Source: Carallia brachiata
Taxonomy: Eukaryota > Streptophyta > Magnoliopsida > Malpighiales > Rhizophoraceae
Reading direction: 5' to 3'
Assembly (NCBI GenBank): GCA_021464245.1
Contig: JADCRB010000109.1
Location: forward strand, 620,001-684,000
Length of the DNA: 64,000 nucleotides
The notes beneath the pieces are model-generated. The model did not search any database. It saw only the letters and a program-made list of their open reading frames with translations, and was not told the origin of the DNA. Shown here piece after piece: positions 1 through 11,424 of the stretch; within the stretch, counting starts at the first letter, position 1; the number at the start of each line of letters is the position of its first letter. The position numbers and the translations under genes are program-made.

Positions 1-22
1 TTACGATGACTCATATGCCACG

Positions 23-1711
23 TTAGCATCTCCAGTCCAGTCGGACCTCACCGGGCCAGGCTACGTGCTGACTAGGCTTCCGGAATGAGACGATGTGGCT
101 GCTAACCATGAAGGCAGTTACACGCTCAGAAACCGTGATATCCTCCATCTTCAACTCTTGCAATCGGCGGACATATTCCGGCACATGGACTAGGTCCCAG
201 ACGACTCCAGCACCACCGGGCTTCAAAACCCTAACCATTTCGCCAAGTGCTCTCATTCTCTCCGCCGCGGCCTCCACCGTCCGATGACCATACTCTTTTC
301 CCACGGTGTGGACAAACACAGCTGATACCACCACATCAAAATAGTTATCCCCAAATGGCAAGCTCCTCACATCACCTTCCTTGCATGTGACATACTCTCC
401 TACACCTGTTCACATGAATTTTAAAAAAAAAAATCATATAAATCCATCATAAAAAACAAACACTTGTGAAATTCAATCGGACATGTGCTAAAGGAGGATA
501 ATTTATAAAGTTCATTAGAAGCAACAACAAGGGCATATCCATTAGAAACACTTCCATAATTAACTAAATTTTGTTACTTTGGTTGATTAGCTAAACAATT
601 ATGAGAATAAGAGAACTACAAGCAAATACCAATTAATTAGAAACACCTACATGTTTAACTAAACCTTATCTTCAAACTTCTAAGGGAGAAAAACCCAAAA
701 AAGGGAAATAAATAACCTAGACAATTACCACAAACACTTCACACAAATCACAATGAAACACATGAAGGATCAATACGATGAGTCTCAGATGCGAGTCCAT
801 ACATTACACTAATAGAACCATTAAATCATTATCCAAGTAACTTTACCAATCACAATAAATACAAATCACTGGAGCTGAATTATAAATCAGGAAATTTTAC
901 ATTGCACTAGCCCCTAAATTACTCAGCAATTTTCCACACAATAACAATACCTTTAAATGAGAAAAATTTTGGGTCTTCTGAAACCCCCCACCAGCCAAGA
1001 AAAAAAAAAGGAACAATTTTATGTATGCAAATTGAATTTAAATATTATTCTAATTTATAAAAAAAAAAAAAAAAAGAATTTATATACAATTTTTTTAAAA
1101 AAACTAAAACACAAACCTTCCATGTTGGCGGTCCGGAGAGTAGACAAGGTGGTTTGTTTAGACCGGTCCAACCCAACAACCCGACCGGAGCTGCCGGTCT
1201 TCTTCAACTGAGTCGCCACCGTATTGAGCAGAATCCCACGGCCGCACCCAATATCAAGAGCCAACTTCACCGTCGACCAGTCACCCACATAGCTAACCAT
1301 TCTCTGCGCCATGTCGTGATGCAGAGCCAGCGAACTGTAAAAGAAGTTCCCGGCAGCGAAAAGCAGGCAAACAGCCGACAAGGCCATGACGCAGCCTGTG
1401 AACCCGGCGGCGAACCGGGCAGCACCACCGGGGCCGCCGGCGAAGAGGAAGAAACTCTCCAAGAAGAGGCAAATGGGGTCGAAGTACAAGAGGAAAATGA
1501 AGGAGAGGATTGAAAAGAAGACGGCGTGGAATAGGAGGAAAAGCAGAGTTTGCCACTGGTCCATGCCGTAGATGGAGTAGATCTGCGTCCAGTCTTTGTT
1601 TGTGGAGGTGGGTTTTCCCATTCTTGGACTGTAATGGTGGAGGTGCGGGCTGACCGTCAGTGACATTGCTGGGCTGCTGCTGTCGGTTTCCACTTTGGAG
1701 AAGTGAAGCAT
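23..1711 (-). CDS. Membrane-anchored SAM-dependent methyltransferase, two exons
   Basis: Exon 1 is 1711-1117 and exon 2 is 405-23; the intron 1116-406 has a GT donor and an AG acceptor, and joining restores frame (phase 1), giving about 325 residues. The N-terminal third has hydrophobic stretches at about residues 54-90 and 100-128, predicted membrane segments. The class I methyltransferase core follows: motif I ALDIGCGRG at about 151-159, an acidic residue in VVGLD at about 178-182, then in exon 2 GDVRSLPF, FDVVVS and the VLKPGG post-motif. This matches the UbiE/Methyltransf_11 superfamily, which transfers methyl groups from S-adenosylmethionine; the substrate cannot be told. The first Met (1711) is chosen as start; MSLTV and MGKPT further in are alternatives. 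It is the only single-copy housekeeping-looking gene in the left third and shows no break. Confidence 0.88.
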
Positions 1712-2396
1712 TAGAAGAAGACAAGTCAGGTTAAACCCCCCCCCCCAAAAAAAATGCCAAAAAAAGAAAGATCTTGTCTTGAGGTAAAAAATCAGTAAGA
1801 ATCAGGGAAGATTATTGAAAAGAGGGAGATTGCAAAAGGAAAGTGCACCCAAGTTCGGGAATGATACTAATTAGTATAACTCAATTGGTAGCAAAATCGT
1901 TTTCAGGATTGAAGATCTCGAATTGGATTTTTCTGTCAAAGATAATTAACAAAAAAAAAATGATGGAATTAGGAATTTTTATGAAGATTTGGAGGAGATC
2001 AGATCAATCAATTTAGCTAAGGAAAAAATTATGGGGTTTTATCAAGTGTTAAAGAAACATGGAGAATTGAGAAGATCTTGATTGTAATGAAGATTTACCA
2101 GGGAAATAGAATAGGAACAACTTGAAAATACTAAATTGGCCAAGTTAAAGTAAAGAGTAATTCAATTACCTGAAAGAAAAAAAGAAAAGTTGGGGACTTT
2201 CGAGTGTAATCTGAGTTTTCCAGGACCTGTGAAGTTGTTTTTGAGGAGATCGAGGAGAACCCAGAAATGCAGAAGCTTTAAAAAGCTCAGTACCAATGGA
2301 ATTCAGGAGATCCAGTTATTGCAGAAGAAGAGAATATTAACACTGCAAACAGCAGCTCTCAAGTGGCAGTAGTGACAGAACAATGCTCCTATCGGC
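1712..2396. other. 5' flank / probable 5'-UTR of the methyltransferase gene
   Basis: Between the methyltransferase start and a CT microsatellite there is no supported reading frame. On the minus strand a pyrimidine-rich stretch ending CTTTCAG/GTAATTG lies at about 2165-2185, which could be a splice site of a 5'-UTR intron, but no transcript evidence is available. A weak tRNA-like pair of boxes (AACTCAATTGGTAG, then GATCTCGAATT) at about 1878-1923 may be a worn SINE fragment. Confidence 0.3.

Positions 2397-2429
<33 letters not shown>
2397..2429. repeat. (CT)n microsatellite
   Basis: About 15 uninterrupted CT dinucleotides lie upstream of the methyltransferase gene. GA/CT tracts are common in plant core promoters and 5'-UTRs; on the minus strand this is a GA tract about 700 bp before the start codon. 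Confidence 0.9.
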
Positions 2430-2430
<1 letters not shown>

Positions 2431-4557
2431 AAATCATCAAAAGAAAGACTGATCAGAGACAAGCAAACCTTAATTATAATAACTCTCTAAAATGTCAGGA
2501 AAAAAAAAAAGAGAGAAGATAACCGAAAAAAACAACAATCATAGCATGGTCTCCACTGCCATTACTACCACCATCTTCTCATCTCACGCGCTTTTGGGGT
2601 TCTGTCCGTTTGTGATTTGGAGCTCCTATTGCGGAGGGAAATTGGGGTCCTTCGTTTGTTTTGTTTTTCCTTTCACTGGCTTTAAAGTGGGGCGGATGGT
2701 GGATGGTAGCTGGGTACGGATATTTACCCAACAAAGGAGCCGGATGTCAATTGGATTGTGAGTGTTCTTTTGAGTTTGAAAAATAAATACATTGATTGAT
2801 GGGACAGGTATAGTGTAGACGGAGTTAATTAATATATATATTATTAATTAATAAATTTATTATACATTAATTTTAAATATACATTTTATAAATATTTATA
2901 TATTTTTATTTTTATAATTTATGACATATAAAATTATTAAAATTGATAGACAATAGATTTATAAGATAATTTTATCTTTTTTTCAATAAAATCGTTATAC
3001 TTTACAGACTTATAAGATAATTCTCTCTCTGTCCCAATGTAACCGTTGTACTTTATATTGTTGTGTGGACAGTAACACCCTATTTGGTTAACAAATTTGA
3101 CTTTAATTTTTATGATGTTGATTAGATTTTATTTTTGGGTCTTATTATATAATTTAATTTTTAATAATATTAAAATAATTATGTAAATTATTAAATAGAG
3201 TTTAATAATTTATTTATTTTATTTATTTTGATTATTTAATAATATATATCATTTTGATTATATTTTAATTATGCCTACATAATTTTATTAAATATTTTTT
3301 TATTTATAAGATATTCGATTCTAATTTTATGAAAAATAACAGATTTATGAATATGATAAAAATTACTCAGCATATATTTCATACATTAAAACACCTCCTA
3401 ATTGAATGATGTCTAGACATGGGGCAAATTGGGAACAATATTGACGGTGGCAAATTTATAAAGTGGTAGATTTTTAAAACGATTGGCGGTTGATTTGATT
3501 TGATTTGCCATTTTGGTGCAATACAGATAATGTGCTTGACCTAATTTGGTGGCTGTTCAAAGCAAATTGTATTCATAATAATAACTAGGTCATTGTCCAC
3601 GAAAAAAAAAAAAAATAAATAGGCCAAATGTCCATAAATTATTTTGAGGTTTTTTTGAATTGTATGATTTAATAACAATTTGGATTCTTTACTCTTCAAT
3701 GAGACATATACGTAGAGTTTACACATAATCATATTGAAGCAAATAATATATTCTTTGATACGTAAAGCAAATAACATTTATATAAGGAGACACATTTGTA
3801 TTTTATAGCATGAATTGATTATTTTTTGTCATGAACTTTTTCTCTTGTTTGTGTGTGAATTTAGTGGAGCATTAATGATTAATTTGTGAAATGATAAAAT
3901 TTGCCCCAAGTCTTAATACAATTGCAGGACATGGCTTCAACGAAAAATCTCTCATACTCTAATTAATATATAACAGTCAGTTGTTTAAATTTCAATATAT
4001 ATAAAAGTAAATATGTGGTTTTTATGCACGTACATTTCTATTTATATATGTTAGTATTAGTTTGTAGTCTGCATAATGTGTGAGTTTTTTGTAATTTTTT
4101 CGAATATGTAAAATTTAAAAGGAAAATCTAAAATTCTAACTAATAATTAGAGAGATAACAAATCTTTATAATTTTAAAAGACAAATGCTTAAATCCAGTA
4201 TGATGAAAAATTGTGGAATTGTATATATGGGCTAGTAAAAAAATAAAAAAATAAAAAATAAAAAATAATGTAAAAAAATAGAGGGAAAACAACATTAAAA
4301 TTTGAATTTTTTAACTTAAAAGGCCAAACTATGGGCTAGTAATCGGATTATTTTCAATTATTTACCCAGCAGCCAAAGATGACACATTAACTGAAACTTT
4401 AGTCAAAAAAAGTGTGTGGTGAGTGTTGAGTTAATGTTCCGCAAATTATGGGAACGGATGACAAATCTAGGCCGTTGAAATGAGAGGGACTTATTCGAAT
4501 CAGATCGATGTACTTTTCTCCTTTATTACATGTATCCAACGAACAAAAAAAGTTTGG
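2430..4557. other. AT-rich intergenic DNA, no gene recognised
   Basis: The stretch is very AT-rich, with many homopolymers and short open frames of biased composition. I see no conserved domain, splice structure or repeat boundary. Confidence 0.6.
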
Positions 4558-5640
4558 TCAAAAAAAAAAAAAAAAAAAGAAAAGAAAATTGAATTTTGCC
4601 CATCAAGCACTGCAGGTTAGCGCCGGTCTCTCCTTTTTTTTTTTTTTTTTTAATACAAAAATCGTTACAGTAATATAGATTGAGAAGGTGCATAAATTGA
4701 CATAAATATATTAGAGATATCTGCACAAAGCAGAACAATAGCTCAGTCAACCTTACTTATAGTTAATATGGTCAAAACGGTCATTTACTAATAAGACACA
4801 CACCCTATTGAGACAAACTTCTATAATGAGTGTACAAATTGAACTACAACTAAACCTATCCAAAATAACGATCTTAAATAGATCTAATCCAGTTGAACAA
4901 AACTGTCTAAAGCAGTACGACGCTTTAGTGGACCGTGACGAATATCGACCGGCTAAATCCGACAATGATTATCCAAAAAAATTGAGCTACAAACATTAGA
5001 ACATAAACTAACAACAAAATAAATCTATCGCAAATTAATACATCAATACCCTTCACAACCTAAACTACAGTGGACAGGAACCATAGGTGGCAGTGGCAGC
5101 AGCTGTAATGGCAGTGCCAGCGACAGCACCGGCGATCGTGCTGGAAACGATGCTAGCAGACAGCATGGCCATCTAGATCTGGTAGTGGCAGGCAACTGGG
5201 TGCCGTGGCAGCAATCGACAGTGATCTCAAGAGCAACCGCGGCGGCGATGGCAGGCAACAGGTGCTTCGAGGTCTGGTGGTGACAGAGAGCAGGGCAGCT
5301 GTTGCTGGTTCAAAAGTGGTGGGGGTCGGCGCTGCCAGACGCCGTTGTCGACAACATAAAAAATGATGGCAAAGAGCTTATGAACCTAGATCCAATTGTG
5401 GAAAGACCGTGGGGACTCATATGTAATCAAATCTAGAGAGAAAAATCAAAACAAGCATAGAAAGAGAGATGAGGGACTCTAGAGTTGGGGGAGAGAAAAG
5501 GAAACACAAGAAACGATCAAAAGAAAGTTAAACAAAGGGAGGAGAGAGAGGATGAGAGGAGAAAAAAATGTTTCAAAAGAGGGTGGTTGACGGTAGTTGC
5601 TACCGTTTTCTTAAAGAGGGGCTTTTAGGGATTTTTAGAG
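4558..5640. other. Possible retroposed sequence with poly(A) on the minus strand
   Basis: An 18-base A run (about 4561-4578, plus) and an 18-base T run (about 4634-4652) face each other across 55 bp. Read on the minus strand, the DNA from about 5640 to 4634 looks like a transcript ending in poly(A): a GC-richer block (5060-5340) followed by AT-rich DNA and the A run. A small perfect inverted repeat, ACGGTAG/CTACCGT with 3-base spacer, lies near 5590. No protein family was recognised and no target-site duplication was found. Confidence 0.25.
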
Positions 5641-5704
5641 AGAGGCTATTTTGATTTTGGAGGCTTTTAAAATGGACCTAAAAATGATAGATTTAACAAG
5701 TCAT

Positions 5705-6660
5705 TGTGAATGAGACTCGTATGTTTCGAGCCTCAACAGTTAGACTGCGAAAATATGAGTACAAATTACAAATGAAAATTTAAAATAAAATACGAGTTCG
5801 ATCTTTGAGTAGATCCTCCGATTAATATTCCTGTGATTTGGTTAAGGGCTGTATGAGCTTGATCTTAACCAAAAGATGTTAAATTTCCACAGCGTGATCT
5901 TGAATTGTAGAAAAAAGATTCCACTGAGGGCCGAGACTTGATCTCAGGTGATGCTGGAACTCCAATGAGGGCCATAGAGGTTTAATCTCGTTCGAAATGA
6001 TTTAGTTTCGGTGAGGGTTGTATGAGCTTGGTCTCAAGCAGACTGATTTGACTCCAATGAGGGTTAGGGCTTGATTCCACTCGGACTGTTTAGCTTCGCT
6101 GAGGGCCGTAGAGACTTGTTTTCAGGTGGACTGACTCTGTTGAGGGATATAGGAAGTTTTATCTCAGACAAATGTTTAATATTTTAGATTTATACTCTTG
6201 CAGACCCAGATCTGAGGTGATAGGAAAGTATTAAACTCAAAATACACTTGAAAATGGGTACAAAATTTTTTTTTGGCTTTGTATCTGAGATATCTCCCTT
6301 TAACGAGTTAGGAGAGTATATCGCAGAGTACAAAAACGTAAGAAAATGAGAAATTTTCTTGAGAAATTTTTAATTTTTTCTTTTTCTCTCAAAATTTTCC
6401 TATTTATTAGATCCTTAATTAAACTAGGGGGCAAGGCCTATTTATAGGCCTCCCCTCTATTGTGTGATAATATGGCCACCAATTATTAAGTTGGTGGCCA
6501 TTGACCAGATTTGGTCGGCGGTTGCCGACCTTGGAAATTCAAGGTTGGCAACGCCGACCATTGATCAATAATTTTCTTTTTATTATTTTTACTCTTCTAG
6601 AAGCTTACCTTCTAGATTTTTTTTTTTTTTTACTTTTTTAAACAAAAAACGTATTTTATA
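5705..6660 (-). repeat. 3' LTR of element 1
   Basis: It begins TGTGAATGAGAC on the plus strand and ends with a mutated terminus (TTTTATA where the partner has TTTTACA). On the minus strand it has a TATAAATA box (6439-6446). Two inverted repeats sit beside it: GGCCACCAA/TTGGTGGCC (6474-6499) and a near-perfect 20-bp-armed hairpin (6513-6559). Confidence 0.85.
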
Positions 6661-7560
6661 AATGCCCTCACTTTAAGACTTGGTGACGAGGAACTCCGAG
6701 GATGTGATCCGAATCGAGTCTTGAAATCTAGTTTGAAACTTGAGATTTCTTGATAAATATTGAATGTTGAAGTCTTCTAACTCTGACTATGCCTACTGTT
6801 GTTGGATCTCGATAGAAACAATACGACCTTGAGAAAGTTAGCAGTCCAGCCAATATTGAAGTTTTGACTCTAGCTAATGTTGAATTTCTATAGCTCACAA
6901 AGGTTTTTTTATATGTCTTCAAGTTCCTCAGCTCTGGTGAGGGTGCTGCAGTTGGCAAAGAACTCGAACCTCCCTATGAGGAAGGCCCAGAACTATAGAA
7001 CTTCAACACCTGCGCACAGGGAGACAGCCTATAGTGATGATTCCCAAGTCAGATTCGACGTAAGGAGAGTAGTTGGAACTTCCCTGTACGTCGCGACATC
7101 TGAGAACAGATGAGGATGTTCATAGCTTCTCGTCCCTCTGTGGTATATGTGAACTAAGGAGAGTGGTTGGAACTCCATAACACCAATGACGTTGGAGGCT
7201 AAGATTTGAGAGCCTTTAGATATCCCTCGAAGTGGACTACTCTTTTTCTTCTTAGCTCGAACGCCTCCAGTTTCCTAATCATAGAACTTTCTGCAAGAGA
7301 AAGTGTAGGGGTTAGCCATTTCTTTTCAGAGAGAAAGAAGAGTTGAGGGGGTGAGTGCTGTGATTCTGACATGCATGATATATATACAAAAAATAGGTCT
7401 TTTTTTTTTTGAAAAGTCAAAAAGAGGATTCACGAAATCTGGCGGGGTCCTCCACGTCCTTTTCTTCTATAGGTGACAGAAAAGACGGCAGCGGACGCGC
7501 TTCGCAGAAGTCGTTACTATATACTGTCAAAGTCGTTGCGCCTTATCCTTATCTACCATC

Positions 7561-8179
7561 CTGGTGGGGCTCGAGGCCCAGCCCCCAAGTCAATCCTAGC
7601 CTCGTTCGGTGGGCCGATGATGTTGATGTCGCTGGAGCCTTCCGACGGGTTGATGCTGCTCGAATATTCTAAAAAGAAAGGTAAAATTTCGCCGAAATGA
7701 CTTCTTCCTGTTAGAAAAGTTTCCCTTAGACTTAAATACCCATGAGGGAGGAATCATTAACTGACTCCGTAAGATCACCAGGACTAGTACGCATACTCCC
7801 ACATGCTATGACTTTGATCGAAATATCCTAGAAAGATTATTGCAGTAGTAGAATTCGGACCTGCTTTATTTGAGGGTGAAACTGTACCGGTGAGATCTAC
7901 CATGAGAACAGTAGACTGTGTTTTAAAAATGGCATCTCTCAGCGCCGCTCTCTCGCTGTTCCTCCGATTCTGGAACAAAAAATGTACATTTTTTTCTTCG
8001 GCTGCCCCTAGTGGGCGTAATCGAGAGACAAGTTGATAAATCTATGACGTATTAGGAATAGTACCTCTATTGTTTTAGAAGAATTCCTCCAAAATTTACA
8101 ATTGCACCAAAGTTGGGAGCGATCTTGTCCGTGGTGACCTTTCTTCTTCCTTATCCTGTTGTTCTGCAGATAGTTCCAT
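7561..8179 (-). pseudogene. Decayed WUSCHEL-type homeobox gene inside element 1
   Basis: Translation from the ATG at 8179 on the minus strand stays alignable with the intact WOX ORF of element 3: ERSPRTR at the start of the homeodomain, then IYQLVSRLRPLG and FQNRR of helix 3. Three stop codons fall inside the homeodomain in that frame, and the WUS-box region (near 7690) is altered to ILPFFLEY. A frame change and loss of the native stop follow. It sits between the end of pol and the 3' LTR, as in element 3. It is non-functional, but it shows that the gene was already in the retrotransposon lineage when this older copy inserted. Confidence 0.85.
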
Positions 8180-8469
8180 TTTTCCTGCTGTAGAGGAGCA
8201 AAGGTCTATTATGGGGTGGAGATAAGTTGAGATTGAAGCAAAGACTCAGACCCTCCATCGCTTTTATATTTTTGGGCCGTTCACAGTTTATACTCATGCG
8301 GTCTAGAAGTTTTGGATTAAGCCTTGTGTGGTCGTTGCCATTTTGCCTTTTATACTCGTGCGGGCAAGAGTGTGTTATTGAACTGTGGTGTTGAATTGTT
8401 TACCTTTTATACTCATGCGAGGTATGAGTGTGTTGCTGTTGTGTTGTTGAGCTTCTGAACTGTTGAGTT

Positions 8470-8975
8470 GTTGAGCTACTGAATTGTTGACTCGAGTTTT
8501 AATTCAAGGTTTAGGCTTTGCCCCCGAATCTGGATTTGGACTTTGAGTTGGAATTTGGATTTGAGCTTTGAGCTTGGGTTTGCTGGGTTTATATTTGGCT
8601 TTGAATTTGAGCTTTGGACCCGAGTTTAAATTTGGACTAAATTTTGAACTGGAATTTGGATTTGGGTTTAGGATCAGCCCTCGAATTTGGATTTGAAACT
8701 TTTGGCTAAAATTTGGGAGTTTTGAACTCGAATTTGAGCCCAAATTCGGATTTGGGTTTTGAGCTTGGTTTGAGTTTGCATTTGGGCCGTCGGTTTTGAG
8801 TCGGGTTTGAGATCTGCCCCTAAATCTAAATTTGGATTTTGGGGATAAGTTCTGAACCTGCACATGAGTTCTTTCAGACTTTTTTTTTTTTTATCTTTTT
8901 CATTTTTTTCTTTTTTGAACTTCTTTTTTCTTTTTCATTTTTTTTGAATTGTTTTTTTTTTTGACTTTTTTTTTT
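8470..8975. repeat. Low-complexity spacer of element 1 (TTTGGATTTGGG-type repeats and T tracts)
   Basis: Degenerate repeats of the TTTGGATTTGGGTTT kind (about 8490-8860) are followed by T-rich runs (about 8880-8975). The same arrangement occurs in element 3 at 50900-51290. Open frames here (Asn/Pro/Lys/Ser-rich on minus) reflect composition and are not taken as genes. Confidence 0.75.
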
Positions 8976-9284
8976 TACATAACAATACTTTAAAGATTTA
9001 CCGTTTGATCAAAGCAGGTCGGGATGTGTTTTTGGTCTGTCAACCTGTAAGCGTAGATTGATGCTAACTTTCTTCTGACGGATCTGAAGAGATTGTAGTC
9101 TAGTTGGCTGAGGCTACATCTTCCTAGTCTAAAATGATTTTATTTTAGCCTATGAGCTTCAAGATTAGCTTCTTTAAGATGAAATACTTGTCGGTTGGAT
9201 GAATGACTGTGCGGTGATACTTGCAGAATTTCTGATCATTGACCCGATCATTCTGATTGGGTTGCTTGCATTACAGGAGTTTGA

Positions 9285-10388
9285 TTAGCTTAGCTTCCAA
9301 AAGTTGATCGAGAATGTCCGGAACATCAAGTCAGGGAATATATACTTTTTCTGTTCTAACTCTCGTGACGTCACCTTACCTCTTTCTTGTTGTTTTGGTT
9401 GATTTGCTGGCGCTGAAGGACTAACTTTTGCTTTAGCTCCGACTTTTATTGGTGAAGCATCAACAACCATCACTTCTTTGCCCCTATTTTGGCCTAGTTG
9501 GATGGAAATCGTGCCACTAGAGGTTTGATGCTTATCTCTATGTCATGCGCGCGAGGAGCCAATTCCTTGAAAGTTTGAGGTTTGATGCCCTGTAGCATGT
9601 ATAACAGTTCCCAGCTCATCCCCTGAATACACATTTCCACCGCAGAAGTCTCTGTCAGACGATCTTTGTAATTTAGGCTAAGAGTACGCAATCTACTTAT
9701 GTTTTCGATGACGGTCTCTATTTTCCTTTGCTTAGTGCTGGTGAGCTCCATCATACTTACTGTTCGACGGATGCTGAAAAATTTGTTGAGAAACTCACGT
9801 TGCAGCTGCTCCCAACTGTCGATTGATTCTGATTCAAGATTTATGAACTAGATAAAGGCAATGTCTTTGAGTGAACGAACAAACTGTTTCACCAAAAGGT
9901 CACCGTATGTTCTTGCATCGTTGCCAGTTTCGACGAAGTGAGCACATGCTACTTTGGATCACCTCGTCCATCGAAGTGTTGAAACTTGGGCGATTGGTAG
10001 CCCAAAGGCATGCTGAGATTTTCAATCCGCCTCGTGTACGGTTTGACGTATATTTGTAAACTTTGAAATGGTGGGCTTTTTGTAGGCAGATCGTATTTAC
10101 TATCATGTCCTGTAGTTGTTGGACAGATAGCAAAGCAGCAGAATTTGCAGGCAGCAGTTGTGTGGAACTGCTTGGTTGCTTTTTCGCAGTGAAGACGTTA
10201 GCTGGCGTTACTTCTAGAGTAAAACCAGGTGGATATGGTTGCTCTTTATTGGTTTCAGGATCGGCTTGAATCAGGGCCTTTTTTTTAGGCGGGAGATCTG
10301 TTGATTTTTTTCTTCCACAGCCTTGAGCAGTTGGAAAATTTTGCTTTCCAATTCCAGATTTTGTCTTTCCGCTAGTTGCGCTTGTCAT
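9285..10388 (-). pseudogene. gag remnant of element 1
   Basis: Broken minus-strand frames match the gag region of element 3 in order. The N-terminal part (10388-9900) has a Gln-rich segment and LQDMIVNTICLQ. The capsid part (9754-9494) contains MMELTSTKQRK and ETSAVEMCIQGMSWELLY. The C-terminal part (9473-9285) contains SPIKVGAKAKVSPSAP. These correspond to 57141-56237 of element 3. Gag forms the virus-like particle of LTR retrotransposons; here stops and frame changes prevent a complete product. Confidence 0.85.
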
Positions 10389-10464
10389 CGTGATTGTGAT
10401 AACGTCGATGTTGGATTCCTGCTTATTTTTTTTTAAAAGGAGTAAAAGATGAGAGGCAGAGATG

Positions 10465-10481
10465 TCCCGCTGGGCATGCCA
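10465..10481 (-). promoter_or_regulatory. Primer-binding site of element 1
   Basis: Just inside the 5' LTR the minus strand reads TGGCATGCCCAGCGGGA, nearly the same as TGGCACGCTCGGTGGGA in element 3. The position, 4-6 bases from the LTR end, and the conservation fit a tRNA primer-binding site; the tRNA is not assigned. Confidence 0.7.
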
Positions 10482-10485
10482 AATT

Positions 10486-11424
10486 TGTGAATGGACTCAT
10501 ATGTTTCGAGTCTCAACAGTTAGACTGCGAAAATACGAGTATAAACTAGAAGTGAAAATTTAAAATAAAATACGAGTTTGATCTCTGGGTAGATTCTCCA
10601 ATTAATGCTCATGTGATTTAGTCAAGGGCTATACGAGCTTGATCTTGACCGAAAGATGTTCAATTTTCACAGCGTGATCTTAAACTGTAGGAAACAGATT
10701 CCACTGAGGGCTGAGACTTGATCTCAGGTGGTGCTGGAACTCCAATGAGGGCCGTAGAGGCTTAACCTCTTTCATAATGGTCTAGTTTCGATGAAAGCGG
10801 TATAGTTTAGTCTTAGGCGGACTGATTTAACTCCAATGAAGGTCAGGACTTAATCTCACTTGGACTGTTTAACTCCGCTGAGGGTTGTAGAGGCATGTTC
10901 TCCGGTGGACCAATTCTGCTGGGGGCTGTAGGAAGTTTTATCTTAGACAAATGTTTAATATTTTAGATTTATACTCTCGCAAACTCAGATTTGAGACGAT
11001 CAGAGTATAAACCCAAAATATACTTGGAAATGGGTATAGCAAATTTTTTGGCTTTGTATCCAAAGTATCTCCCTCTAAGGAATTAGGAGGGTATACCGCA
11101 GAGTACAAAAACGTAAGAAAATGATAAATTTTCTTGAGAGATTTTCAATTTTTTATTTTTCTCTCAAGTTTTCCCTTTTTTTAGATCATAGAGGTGTTAG
11201 ATCCTTAATTGAACGGGGGGAGCCCTTGTGTGAAAATATGGCCACCAACTGTTAAGTTGGCAGTCGTTAACCTAGATTTTGTCAGCGGTTGTCGATTTTA
11301 GAAATTCAAAATTAGCAACGCGAGCTGTTGATCAATGATTTTATTTTTTTTTATTTTTCCTCTTTAAAGCTGACCTTCTAGATTTTTTTTTTTTTACAAA
11401 TTTTAACAAAAAACTTGTTTTACA
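10486..11424 (-). repeat. 5' LTR of element 1
   Basis: It is co-linear with 5705-6660, starts TGTGAATGGACT and ends TTGTTTTACA. Substitutions and indels are frequent compared with its partner, so the insertion is old. The hairpin seen at 6474-6499 is degenerate here (near 11238). Confidence 0.85.

Larger units (their letters stand above)
5705..11424 (-). mobile_element. Element 1: old, pol-deleted Ty3/gypsy retrotransposon carrying a WOX relic
   Basis: Two related LTRs (5705-6660 and 10486-11424) bound the element, flanked by GTCAT (5700-5704) and ATCAT (11425-11429), a 4/5 TSD match. Internal order on the minus strand: primer-binding site, gag (10388-9285), the last part of the integrase (about 9070-8977), an A/T-rich tract, the WOX relic, then a 3' segment before the LTR. 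All parts align in order with element 3 (48492-58765), but the stretch corresponding to about 51400-56070 there is missing, removing protease, RT, RNase H and most of integrase. It is therefore an internal-deletion derivative. Many stops show that it is old. Confidence 0.88.

Noticed and set aside
1154..1571. Overlapping frames opposite the methyltransferase exon 1
   Set aside because: Shadow frames of a GC-rich coding exon; the minus-strand exon has family motifs and a matching splice.
2492..2761. 89-codon plus-strand frame upstream of the methyltransferase
   Set aside because: Low-complexity start, no domain, and located where promoter and 5'-UTR of the opposite-strand gene are expected.
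5043..5258. 71-codon minus-strand frame in a GC-richer block
   Set aside because: No conserved motif; may be part of a retroposed transcript but coding function is unsupported.
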